Below, piece after piece: positions 21,603 to 32,800 of a stretch of 64,000 nucleotides of DNA (its first letter is position 1; each line of letters begins with the position of its first letter). The notes under the pieces were generated by a model that worked only from the letters and a program-made list of their open reading frames with translations, had not been told where the DNA came from and ran no database searches. Source of the stretch: Tethya wilhelma (taxonomy: Eukaryota > Porifera > Demospongiae > Tethyida > Tethyidae); contig CAXIPT010000006.1 in NCBI GenBank assembly GCA_964030475.1, positions 6,298,231-6,362,230 on the forward strand, written 5' to 3'. The position numbers and the translations under genes were made by a program.

Positions 21603-23132
21603 CCTCACTGTTGTTTGTTGCTACAGCAATAGTGTTCTTACTAGATGGTCCACACGTGTTGACTGAATATATTTCAACCTGTATGCCTGTACATGCTGGA
21701 ATGACTGGGTTTGTAAATTTAACGAACTCAACGTCGTCGTCCAAAAGTGATGTTGTAGTGTTAACATGAATTACGTAATGTGCAATGTCAACATCATTTG
21801 GCTGGGACCAATCCACTATAGAACTTAGTCCTCTTGAAGTTTCCTCCATTTGAGAGGCATCATTAATTTGAATCCTTTCTGGACTTTTAGGTTGAACTAT
21901 AAATGGTGCATGTGCAATTCAAGGATTATTATTAGTTTGTCTCTTGCACCATAGATAATATATACGCTTCACTGGGATTATTTGTTTCTCTTTTCAACGT
22001 TTTTCTTGCTCAGCATTTTTTTTTTTGAGAGAAGTAGAGCTAAGCACACCCTATCCATTCTCTACACAAGCAGCTGGCCATATACTGACGTCTGCGAATA
22101 CAAACTCCGCAGATTACTCCGTAAACTATCCCGTTTCCAATCCATGTACTAAAGTTTGTTCTGACACTAGGCAACTACAAGTGAATGCAAAGGCTATGAA
22201 CTGGCTTGTATTCCGTTATGGTCCATAATGGCAGTATCTATGCAGGGCTATGGAAGTTTTTGTAGCCAGAAGAGTACAGTGATTGTTCTGGATATCATAT
22301 TTGTAAGAGTGTGCGTTGGTTGAGGTCATTTCTAGACAATATTTTATAGTCCAAAGGATTGTAGAGCAGTCTATTACCTGTTATTTATATCATGAACTTA
22401 TGCAGGTTCAACTGCAAATCTAGGCTTTTACAAGAAACAGTACTTACATCTTTTTAAAGTACTAAGGCACCTTTTCTGGGTCTTGTAAACTTCAAGTTTT
22501 CTAGGTAGATAGTAAGTGTGCAAAACGGTGCAGAATATGAGACAAATTCTGACTGGCCAATATAGAAATCAGTAAATTGTCCATTTACCCTCGTTCCCAG
22601 ACCTGGATTCTACTTTGGCGCCATAAACAGTGTTTGCAGAGTGCAATTTCCAGGTTAATAATCAGTCAGTAACTACTTTAGGGATTTTCTTGTGACTCTT
22701 AGTTCTTATGATTTTCCAGTATATGGAGGCGTTTCCAATCCATGTGAAGCGTTATAATAATATTTATGCTTGCATGCACTGAGTACGTAACTGTTCCAGT
22801 ACATTGAAAGATTGAAAATTTATAATTATTACCTATTGTTTGGTATGGAATAGATTCTCTGTTGTCATTAGTAGCACACTCAACTGTTGTATTAATGTTC
22901 TGCTATTTCACAGTCAATAAAGATTGAAGAGGATCCGTACTCACTAGCACAGCCACAACAGGTCCACGAACAACACCTGGCTTAGCATTGTCTCCAGGGA
23001 AAAGAGCAATGGGTCAGATTCATTGACATGTGGTGGAATAGTCCAGAGTATTATAGTCCCATTAGTAGAACAGGCAAAATTCCTTCTGCTTCCGGAAACA
23101 CTACTATTCAATTGGATATAGCGTAGTTTTTC
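21603..23132 (-). pseudogene. Ig-FN3 receptor remnant (minus strand)
   Basis: Exon 23132-22833 is an Ig-like exon related to that of the + gene at 27306 (RRNFACSTNGTIILWTIPP, then NTTVECATNDN before donor gtaata). The middle needs a frameshift (DPLLF to PGDNAKPGVVRGPVV) and meets a TAG, so it is damaged. Exon 21896-21603 (294 nt, phase 1 to phase 1) is an intact FN3 (SPERIQINDASQ, VDWSQPNDVDIAHYVIHV, CTGIQVEIYSVNTCGPS) with donor gtaaga. No TM or tail exon was found downstream before the orphan exon at 19356. Likely a dead ectodomain; the tail may have been lost in the rearrangements around 19440-21600. Confidence 0.6.
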
Positions 23133-23205
23133 CTATGAAAGAAAGATCAATGATAGTGAAGTCACACTAACTCTCACTATATTTCTACCTACCATAAACA
23201 TCCAT

Positions 23206-23572
23206 AGTCTCGCGTAGCCAGCCCCTCTCTAATATTCGCTCCGCACACACGCTCCGCGAAAGAGAGGGTCTGGGAACTTGCCCATACTATACCTGTGCAG
23301 CAGGAATGTTGTTATGGGCGGACTAACAGAAAAATAAGTGTTTGTTAAGTAGGTGATAATAATATTCATATCCTGAATGCTAGCTGAACTCTACACGTGT
23401 ACATTTGGAAACCATAGGACTATAAGTGCTACGTAGTATTATCAAAGGCTTGTGGTTTCCCCAGGAATCCTGGGGAACTGCACAGCAATAGTATGGGCAA
23501 GTTCCCAGACCCTCTCTTTCGCGGAGCGTGTGTGCGGAGCGAATATTAGAGAGGGGCTGGCTACGCGAGACT
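23206..23572. mobile_element. 367-bp foldback/MITE with ~85-bp TIRs
   Basis: The left arm begins agtctcgcgtagccagcccc and the right arm ends ggggctggctacgcgagact. The arms are near-perfect inverses through gtatgggcaagttcccagac. A partial relative lies near 49690-49715 (gagaggggctggctact). No coding capacity. Confidence 0.85.
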
Positions 23573-23990
23573 AAAACATCCAGTGGTAGACACAGAAACA
23601 CAAAGGATCTATATCATAGACAATTTGCCACAATTGCAAAGACATTACAAAATTGCGACTTACCAACGACAAACACATAGTCATGACATTCATCATAACA
23701 CCTTTAAACTGTGGAAAAGCCAGTAGATATTTATAACAAGCTACAGGCACAGCAATGAGCATGAACACCTGCTTCAAAACTAGAGGGTGGTGGTCGTCAA
23801 TATGATAAGCTAAATTATTTCAGTGCACATTTTGTTATACCAACAAGGTCTTAGCCGTGGATCTCACTATTCATGCAGGATGGCAGTGCTGCACCAGGTA
23901 AAGAGCAAATGGAATTATCACAACTGATCTTTAACTTTTATCATTTAATAATATTACCTAACCATAGATATATCAATGCTGCCTTGACAG

Positions 23991-25556
23991 TGTCTCCTCT
24001 GATAGCCTGTCCTGGTGACACAGTGAGAGTCACATGTGATACAGCTCCAGCTGACACACTGAGGTGGACTGTCAGCTACCAGGGAGGTACTGATCTGAGC
24101 AGAGCTGTGCTTTCATCACTGATTGGTTTCACATGCACTCACAGTCAGCAATGATCCTGGATTTGGGTTTGAGATCACTGCTAGTGGTAGTGACAGTATG
24201 ATAACATCCTCAGTGTTGACATTCTCTGTTACTGCTACTTTGAATGGAGCTACTGTAGAGTGTGTTAGTCTGGACACCAGATCCTTTCTTGCTAGGTTTT
24301 AAGAAGGGTCTGGCGCCCAGACTTATTATGTTATGGTACAGATACGAAGTGAAGTAAGTTTTGTTCCTTATTCACATTCAGAAGTTAGTGTATTTCAAAC
24401 AGTTCCTGGAAATGTACTATTAATACAGGTTTTTCCTCCAGCCACTCCTGGTGCCATTACAACTGCATGATGCTAATGTAAAGTTCACTAGAGATGGAGC
24501 AGCAGTGACCATTGGGTGGACTCCTGTCATTAATGCTGATAATTACATTGTCACTGTGGGCACACCAAGTGACTCAGGCACCACTACCAGTATATACAGT
24601 CAGGATGTAGGTATGTACATCATTTCATTCCATCACTTGTTTTTGACTGTGAAAGTAATTATTGTGTAGCTTTACCCCATGCAGGCCAACTTGAAACCTT
24701 GTGCAGTAACACTAATTATTTCCCCCATGCAGCTGGTTGTAATCCCCTCCTGCCCCTGGCTAATGGAGTCATTAATGACTATCCCAGTGGAGCAGTGGGT
24801 GCTGTGTTGTCCTTCCAGTGCAATGAAGACTACCTCCCAACATCAGACCCACCAATGGCCACCTGTCAGGAGAGTGGCTCTTGGACTCCAACGCCAGCAT
24901 GTAGAGAAATAGGTAGGCTAGAAAAAAGTATAAAATTAACCCATGCTATCCACAGAATGATAATCAAAATCATAGCCATATTATTTTTATAAACATTTGT
25001 CATGCACGAACAGAAGGTGGTCTTGGTACTGGAGTTATTGTAGCCATCTCTACTGTCATCTGTGTGCTGTTTGGTTTCATCATTGGCTTCATCTGTGGTG
25101 GACTAATCTTATACAAAATTAAAAGAGTAAAACTAGGAAAGAGTCTTCGTGCCAAGTCTGCTGGTTTCACACTATCTAATGAGCCTCAGGACCACAACCC
25201 TCCTTCAGTGTATGATGTAACACTCTAGTCGGCAAGAGAATGTTGAACTGCAAGTCAGGAAATTGACCAATAAACAAGTGACTGTACAATCACAGAGTCT
25301 TCATGTCAAGTCTGATGGTTTTACTGTATCAGATGAGCCTCAGGACCCCAACCCTTCTCCACTGGTGAATGATATTATTCCCTCTACTCAAGAGACTGTT
25401 GAACAATCAACTAGACAATCACAGAGTCGTCATGGTTCCACTGTGTCTGGGTCAAACACTTCTTCTCCTGTGTATGACGAAGTAGTTAGTGCAAGTAAAT
25501 CTCTAGAGAATATTGAATTGCAAGGGAATTTGGCTTACATCATTAGTTTTGTATAG
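23991..25556 (+). pseudogene. Ig-FN3-CCP-TM receptor pseudogene with NEPQD tail
   Basis: Paralogue of the receptor at 37135. Ig exon 23991-24348: IACPGDTVRVTCDTAPADTL, then four extra bases near 24130-24139 shift frame, and a ~55-bp palindromic MITE (about 24266-24322) interrupts it after ATVEC. FN3 exon about 24442-24610 has a 4-bp catg insertion near 24466-24472 and lacks its second half. CCP exon 24733-24912 (180 nt) is intact with four Cys. TM exon from 25014 encodes VIVAISTVICVLFGFIIGFI, a KIKRVKLGK stop-transfer and a tail with FTLSNEPQD and VYDVTL, to TAG at 25226-25228. One base shift continues the tail to 25556 with a second NEPQD-like unit (FTVSDEPQDPNPSP) and VYDEVV and NLAYIISF tyrosines. 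Tail function unknown; tyrosines could bind SH2 proteins (inference). Confidence 0.75.
24266..24322. mobile_element. short MITE inside an Ig exon
   Basis: Palindromic insertion agtctggacaccagatcc ... ggcgcccagact in the Ig exon of the receptor pseudogene. The intact paralogue at 37700 lacks it. A partial relative is at 15801-15862. Confidence 0.7.
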
Positions 25557-26232
25557 CAATTATATTTTCTTGATGAGTGCTGATCAATGCATTGTTGTTT
25601 TGCTTGTTTTGTTGGGTATACAGAAAAGATGTTTCCAATAAACTACAAGGTAGAAGATCATCCCAGTAAAAGCTATTTCATTATAGATACGTATACAGAA
25701 TGCAGTGCTGATCAACAAGAACTTTAATTTCCTTCCAGACTGGAAAAAAAAAAATGCAGCAATATATCACTCTCTTTTATATTTTCTCTGATGGAAGGAA
25801 GTACATTAAAATTAACACCGGTCTGCAGTGATTGAACTGAAACATGTGGAAACATCTTGTGGCTATATATGCAGAATGATAATGGTCTATATAATGTTTG
25901 CAATAAAAATTATTACGATCCTGTATAATTATACTAGCTTTTTTTTTGTACACAATCAGATACGTTACAGCAATACCATATTTTTTATTCATTGCAATCC
26001 TCTAAAGATCTGTATAGCCACTAATTATTGTAATGAATATTTGTTCAAATGCGACAATGATTTCTCATATATAGCAGTAACAGAAAAGCAATGACAGAGT
26101 GCAAACGTAATATACACGTCATGCATAACATGGGCATGGGTAAAAAAATTAAAGTAATTACTCATCAAAAAGCTCATGACAAGAACTAAACACACATACA
26201 TACATACAAATAGACATACACATACTTTAGCA
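25557..26232. other. 3' flank, no gene recognised
   Basis: Positions 25625-25735 and 25765-25818 recur in the same order and orientation at 42687-42815 and 42980-43035 (tttccaataaactacaaggt; tctctgatggaaggaagtac). They are probably the 3' untranslated end of the duplicated receptor. AATAAA occurs within ccaataaactac. No other feature seen. Confidence 0.55.
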
Positions 26233-26265
26233 TTATAAGTGTTTTGGCTTTGGTGGCCTGGGTGG
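26233..26265 (-). pseudogene. orphan proline-rich terminal exon, relative
   Basis: 33 nt after a tacag acceptor encode PPRPPKPKHL and a stop, matching the end of the terminal exons at 19311 and 48690. It lies just past the stop of the dynein-like exon on the same strand. With no neighbours in phase it is probably a relic. Confidence 0.5.
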
Positions 26266-26275
26266 CTGTACAGGC

Positions 26276-26545
26276 TTACTGTGTGTGNAACAGAGCAGCC
26301 CCCGATTGTATCCACTGCACCTTGCTACCGGGAGTTCCACTGGGCACGTCCAAACAAGCCACCAGCTTGTCTCTATTAGGACTATAGTAGATCGGCAAGG
26401 ATATGCAATCAGCCTCGGAGTAGGGGGGTGGAGTCTCTTTGGTTACCCAGGCAACAGTGCAAGGAGGCATGGTTGCAACTGAGGATGAGTCCTGCTTGTT
26501 TTCAAGCAACCTAGTACCATCAAAGGAACAGCCCTCAAGCTGCAG
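26276..26545 (-). pseudogene. orphan last exon of dynein-2 heavy chain (DYNC2H1-like)
   Basis: After a ttgtag acceptor this exon reads GGLQLEGCSFDGTRL, then SSSVATMPPCTVAWV, PPPYSEADCISLPIYYS, LDVPSGTPGSKVQWIQSGAA and a stop at 26278-26276. The order G-G-L-x-L-x-G-C-S-F-D-G ... M-P-P-C ... ISLPIY ... VQWIQSGAAL is that of the extreme C terminus of cytoplasmic dynein 2 heavy chain, the motor for retrograde intraflagellar transport. The full gene needs many kb of upstream exons on this strand, and none were recognised before the + strand gene begins at 27051. This is therefore most likely a duplicated 3' fragment. One N at 26288 lies in the penultimate codons. Confidence 0.65.
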
Positions 26546-27305
26546 ACCACCAATCTACAAGATATGATCAAGGGCCTGTAAACTAATATTATGTCCTTGG
26601 TANCAGTCGAACCGCACGCGTACGCGGAAACGCTCCTACGTTGAGATTTAATTGCAAATGAATTTATTCATAAGGTCAAGTACAGTTAATTCGCGATTAT
26701 GAAGTATGCAACGCATTGTTTTTATTTCTTCCACAGATTCTTGCTTTGCTGTTCCAAACTTGGTATGCAAATTGTACATTAAATAATCTAACTTTTAACA
26801 AAGTTTAGTGTCCAGAGATGGGATTTTATGCTCATGGCAATCACCAACAGACTGAAGATAGGAAACTTTAACCCCCAAGTTAAAGCTTTGGACATTTCTG
26901 TTTTAAAACCGCCAAATCGTCATTTTTGCGCATGCACATATGGAATACGTGTATTGCTGCGTGCTCAAACGCCAAAATAAAATCCGCCAATCATGAAATT
27001 TTGGACAATCCGCCAAATTTTATACCCGCCAATATTTTGTGCTATACGGTATGCTGTATTTATTATGTTTGGCTATAATAAGTAGTTAAAAATTCATTTC
27101 ACTGCATAATTATGTCATAATTATAGTTGTTTACACACATACTTTGATCTAGATCCTATTCCTGACTTCTGAAAGATGTTCAGGTATGAACATATTGCAG
27201 TTGTGTATGTGGTACATATATACTTAGCCTCTAGTATCTATGGTGTGTGTTAGGTATAGTTATTAGTTAAGCCTCGTTGCAGATTTTTTTCCCCCCTCTC
27301 CTCAG
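26546..27305. other. intergenic with MITE and candidate first exon
   Basis: Has an N at 26603 and a palindromic element at about 26880-27050 of the cgccaaatttt family (gctttggacatttctgtttt; ccgccaatattttgtgctat). Its end lies next to the candidate start codon of the following gene. No promoter motif I would trust. Confidence 0.45.
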
Positions 27306-29836
27306 GTCAGACTATTCCTGTGCTCACTTCAACTCTTAACTTCACTGATGGCAATAACAGGACTGGTTGTTTGAATAGCAGAGTAGTCTTCAATTGCGTA
27401 GGATATGGTACCAATATTCGCATTGTCAGTCCACCACTTGTACCTGAAACAGACCCGATTTTATTTTTTAATGATGACGATAATGGTACTCAAGCATTTC
27501 GTGGTTCAAATTCAGAGGCAGTCTCTATCCTTGAGAAGAATATCCCTGATGGAAGTGGAAACTCTGACTTTACTGTAACTCTATCTCTGCCACTTAATTC
27601 GAATCCCTTAGGACCAGCAGTTACTGAGTGTCATGTACCGCAAGGATCGGATGTGAATATGTTCACTGTTATAGGTATACATAGCTGTATATAATATACT
27701 ACCGTATAGCGGGAAATTTTCGTGAGGGAAAAATTTCGTTCCTTTCATTCCAGACAGCATGAAAACGAAAATTTTGCCCACGAAAATCTGAAATTTTTAA
27801 AACGTGGCCGCGGGGTCATGGGTCCAGAACGAAAATAAGACCACGAAAACTTGTTTTCAAGGCCTGAAACGAAATTTTAACCGCACGAAAATTTCCCGCT
27901 ATACGGTATTAATTGTGTGATGTCTTTGTATAGCTGTATTGTACTCATGCATAGTGGTTTTCTCTTTATGTAAAGATATACCTCCTCGAGTCCCCACGGA
28001 TAGACTCAATGCCGATTCTACCAAGATATCTTGGGAACGACAAGAAGAAGCAACAAATTATGAGATTCGAACTAATACGACCCCCACATCTGTGCAGACA
28101 ACAAGTGCAACTAGTTTGACTCTGAGTGTAGGACCAGGCAGTTATAAAGTACAAGTTATAAGCAATAACACCTGTGGACTGAGTAATGCTTCTGTGATAG
28201 ATGTGACAGTACTAAATGCAACAGGTTTGTTGTAGCTTCATTTCCAGGCCATGATCCTCAGCATTAAATAAGCTTCCCCAGCTTTAAAAATTAAACTGCA
28301 TGGGAATTAAGGCCTGCAAATGACGCTATAGGTTTATGGTATTATAATTATGTTATAACACTCTAATGTTAGTTACAATGTATTTTGATAATGTAGTAGG
28401 TCAAATGAATCTGATTCATTCACCATCAAAAGCCAAAAAAAATAAATCTACATCTATAACTACAATTGCTTAACAAATTCATCCTTGTCCTTACCCATTC
28501 ATTGCCCAATATTATAATACATTGCATTAATTTTAACTATAGCCGCAATACATATTAACTATCCTAGGTGGCTAACTGCATGGCACTGTCACTGCTTACT
28601 AGCTTATTTGTACTGGATCTTCTTTTATACACATGCATATTTATCTCAAATTCCTAACAATTTTTTCTTTCAGATCGTGTGCGTGAGGTACGTCGTGAGC
28701 AAGTGGCTGGGCTCACAGCTGGTTTGGTAGTGTCTATTTTCGTCAGCGGTATAGTGATAACTATAATCATACTGATTGCAGCTTTGTTCTACTTTAAACA
28801 AAAGGTAATTTTTTCATGATTGGTGTGTTGTTATTATTACGTGTATGAGAACACATAATGTGACCTCTGAATCCCAGGCTCCCTCTATAGCTCCATAAAT
28901 GAAGTGCATAGAAGTACTAGAGGGAGGCTGGTATCTAAAATCAATTGTTTGCAAATTTGTGGGCACAGCGTTTAGAAAAAATGACTTCAAACACTTGATT
29001 CTGTGCCTAGTAACGGTATTCCCGATCAGTAAACGCAGGGGAAAAGTTAGTTTTCTTGGGGAGACCATTCTCATGAAGGGATGGCTATTTACCTATATCT
29101 AAATAATTTTTGTGGCACAAAATTTAAAGTTCATGAAAAGCCTCTCTTTGCTGGTAACACACCAGAACATTCCTGCCATGTCAAGTTCAATTGTTGGTTT
29201 ACACATAGTGAAGTGGTTTACATTACTACAATGTGGTGTGGTGAAGTGGCTTGTGACAATGACTGCATGTATTGCTACCCACATAGACACAATACAAAAT
29301 GAAGGCACCAAAGTGCATAACCCTTGGTGCTGCGACGAATATGCACGTAAAATTTGGAGTTTTTAATGTCATTGTGATGTGAAAATTTTATGCATTACTG
29401 TTTGTGTATTAGTATATTGTACATATTATCGATTTGAAATAGTGCATGCATCAGTAGCTAAGCATCTACTATCTTTGCTATGGGGCTCGCTCAGGCTCAC
29501 CCCCCAAAATATAACTGGGTGTGGCCTCGAAGTATAAAGCTCTGCTCACTGTCAGGGAGGCTGCAAAGCTTCAGATTTCAGAAACCACAGGCTTTTGTTG
29601 CTTTGTAAGGATCTCAGGCCCATTACATATCAGTATATACGTAGCTAAACTTGTACTACTTATGCTACGAGCTCGAGGCTCGCTCAGGATCGCCATTCAT
29701 GCTCGCATGGGTGTGGCCTCCTCAGATCTCAGGAACTACAGGCTTTTACTGAATTCTTTGTGTAGATAATCTCAACTGTTTTACCTTGGTATGCCGCTTT
29801 TGAAGACTGGAGCTTGCGTTCTTGAGATATAGTTGG

Positions 29837-29874
<38 letters not shown>

Positions 29875-32800
29875 GACAAAACGACTACCGTAACCCTTGC
29901 TGTGCATGTGCACCAAGGGTTAATAAATATGATCTTACAAAGTTAAGCCATTTAACTTGCTCTGAGGCTCACTCTGACAGATTACAAACTACATGCAAGG
30001 CCTAAAACTGACAGATTTTTTTCCTGAGTACTCATGATTATATTTTTGTTTACATGAATGGTAGATATTATGCATGAAGGACCAATGAAAATGAAGTAGT
30101 CATGTGCCAAAATTGAGATATTCTTTGTTCCTTTACTTTCAGCAGCACTGCCCATTCCTACACTCATTGATTTTTTTTGACTACTTGTAGGGTTAATTTT
30201 GATGTATTTTTTTTCATTTCTACATGTGCTTCATAACAGCGTGCAGTAGCTGAAGCAAAGGTGGGTGTGCCCAATTTTTTTTTTATACACAAGCTGTTCA
30301 AAACAATCAGCCCTACTTTTTGTGTTTTTTTCCCCCCATTCTACATGTGTTTCATGACAGGATCAACAAGCTAAAGCAGAGGTGGGTGTACCTTGGACAC
30401 AATATTGCATAGGCTGTTCAAAACAATCTTTTGATGTTCTTTTTTATTTATATATGTATGTGCTTCATAACAGCGTGCCGCAGCTGAAGCAGAGGTAGGT
30501 GTGAATTATGCTGTTCAAAACAATCAGTACTTTTTTTTCCTTTTTTCATTTACTTTACACTAATTCTACAAGCTGTTTATAACAATCAGCCCTGCAGTGT
30601 TAATTTTGATGTTCTTATTTCATTTCCTCATGTACTTTGTGACAGGATAAATATAAGAAAGAAATGGTGGGTGTGTTTTATATAAGCTGTTCAAAATAAT
30701 AAGCCATGCATGCTCAATAAATTTTAATTTTTTATTTCATTTCTACTTATGCTTCATGACAGCGTGCAGCAGCTGAAACAAAGGTGGGTATGCTTTAGAT
30801 AAGCTGTTCAAAATTATCAACCCTACCTTTTTTTTTATTTCTACATGTGCCTCATGACAGTCTCAATACGAGAAAGAAAAGGTGGGTGTTCTTTTCACAC
30901 AAGCACAATCAGGCCTACTTTCTGATGCTTTTTTCTTCTTCTTTCATTTCTATATGTGCTTCATGACAGCGTGCAGCAGCTGAAGCAAAGGTGGGTGTCC
31001 TACAAGTGGTTCGAAATAATCAGTCCTACACAGAGTTAATTTTTGCTGCTCTCTTTTATTTCTACATGTGCCTCATGACAGGCTCAATATGAGAAAGAAA
31101 GGGTGAGTGTTCTTTACACACAAGCACAATCAGGCCTATTTTCTGTTGCTTTTTTTTTTAATTTCTGCATGTGCTTCGTTACAGCGTGCTGCAGCAGCTG
31201 AAGCAAAGGTGGGTGTCCTATATACAAGTGGTTCAAAGTAATCAGTCCTACACAGAGTTAATTTTTGCTGTTCTTTTTTATTTCTACATGTGTCATGACA
31301 GGCTCAATATGAGAAAGAAAGGGTGGGTGTTCTTTACACACAAGCACAATCAGGCCTATTTTCTGATGCTTTTTTTTTCATTTCTGCATGTGCTTCGTTA
31401 CAGCGTGCTGTAGCAGCTGATGCAAAGGTGGGTGTCCTACAAGTGGTTCAAAATAATCAGTCCTACACTGAGTTAATTTTTACTGTTCTGTTTTATTTCT
31501 ACATGTGCCTCATGACAGGCTCAATATGAGAAAGAAAAGGTGGGTGTTCCGTTTACACACAAGCACAATCAGGCCTACTTTCTGATGCTTTTTCTTTTTC
31601 TTTCAGCGTGCAGCAGCTGATGCAAAGGTGGGTGTCCTACAAGTGGCTCAAAATAATCAGCCCTATACAGAGTTAATTTTTGCTGTTCTTTCTACATGTG
31701 CCTCATGACAGGCTCAATATGAGAAAGAAAAGGTGGGTGTTCTTTACACACAAGCACAATCAGGCCTACTTTCTGATGCTTTTTGTTTTTCTTTCATTTC
31801 TACATGTGCCTCATGACAGGCTCAATATGAGAAAGAAAAGGTGGGTCAAGGTTCTTTACACACAAGCACAATCAGGCCTACTTTCTGATGCTTTTTTGTT
31901 TTTCTTTCATTTCTACATGTGCTTTGTGACAGCGTGCTGCAGCAGCTGAAGCAAAGGTGGGTGTCCTACAAGTGGTTCAGAATAATCAGCCCTATACAGA
32001 GTTAATTTTTGCTATTCTTTCTACTTGTGCCTCATGACAGGCTCAATATGAGAAAGAAAAGGTGGGTGTTTTTTGCACACAAGCACAATCAGGCCTACTT
32101 TCTGATGCTTTTTGTTTTTCTTTCATTTCTACATGTGCCTCATGACAGGCTAAATATATGAGGGGTGGGTGTTCTTTACACACAAGCACAATCAGGCCTA
32201 CTTTCTGATGTTTTTTTTCTTTTTCTTTCATTTCTACATGTGCTTTGTGACAGCGTGCTGCAGCAGCTGAAGCAAAGGTGGGTGTCCTACAAGTGGTTCA
32301 AAATAATCAGCCCTATACAGAGTTAATTTTTGCTGTTCTTTCTACATGTGCCTCATGACAGGCTCAATATGAGAAAGAAAAGGTGGGTGTTCTTTACACA
32401 CAAGCACAACCAGGCCTACTTTCTGATGCTTTTTTCTTCTTCTTTCATTTCTATATATATATATGTGCTTCATGACAGCGTACAGCAGCTGAAGCAAAGG
32501 TGGGTGTCCTACAAGTGGTTCGAAATAATCAGTCCTACACAGAGTTAATTTTTGCTGCTCTCTTTTATTTCTACATGTGCTTCATGACAGGCTAAATATG
32601 AGAAAGAAAAGGTGGGTGTTATTATACACGAGCAATCAGGCCTATTTTCTGATGCTTTTTTTCTTCTTTCACTTCTACATGTGCTTCATGACAGGCTCAA
32701 CATGAGAAAGAAAAGGTCTGCTTTACAGACAATCTGTTTATAGACAATCAGCCATATACTTTTGATGTTCATTTTTACATGTGTTTCATGACAGTCTCGA

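Noticed and set aside
31171..32548. Overlapping + frames repeating LHVPHDRLNMRKKRWVFFTHK
   Set aside because: These read through intron and exon of the micro-exon array in the wrong frame. Their repetition only reflects the tandem DNA; the conserved splice sites and phase-0 units explain the region.
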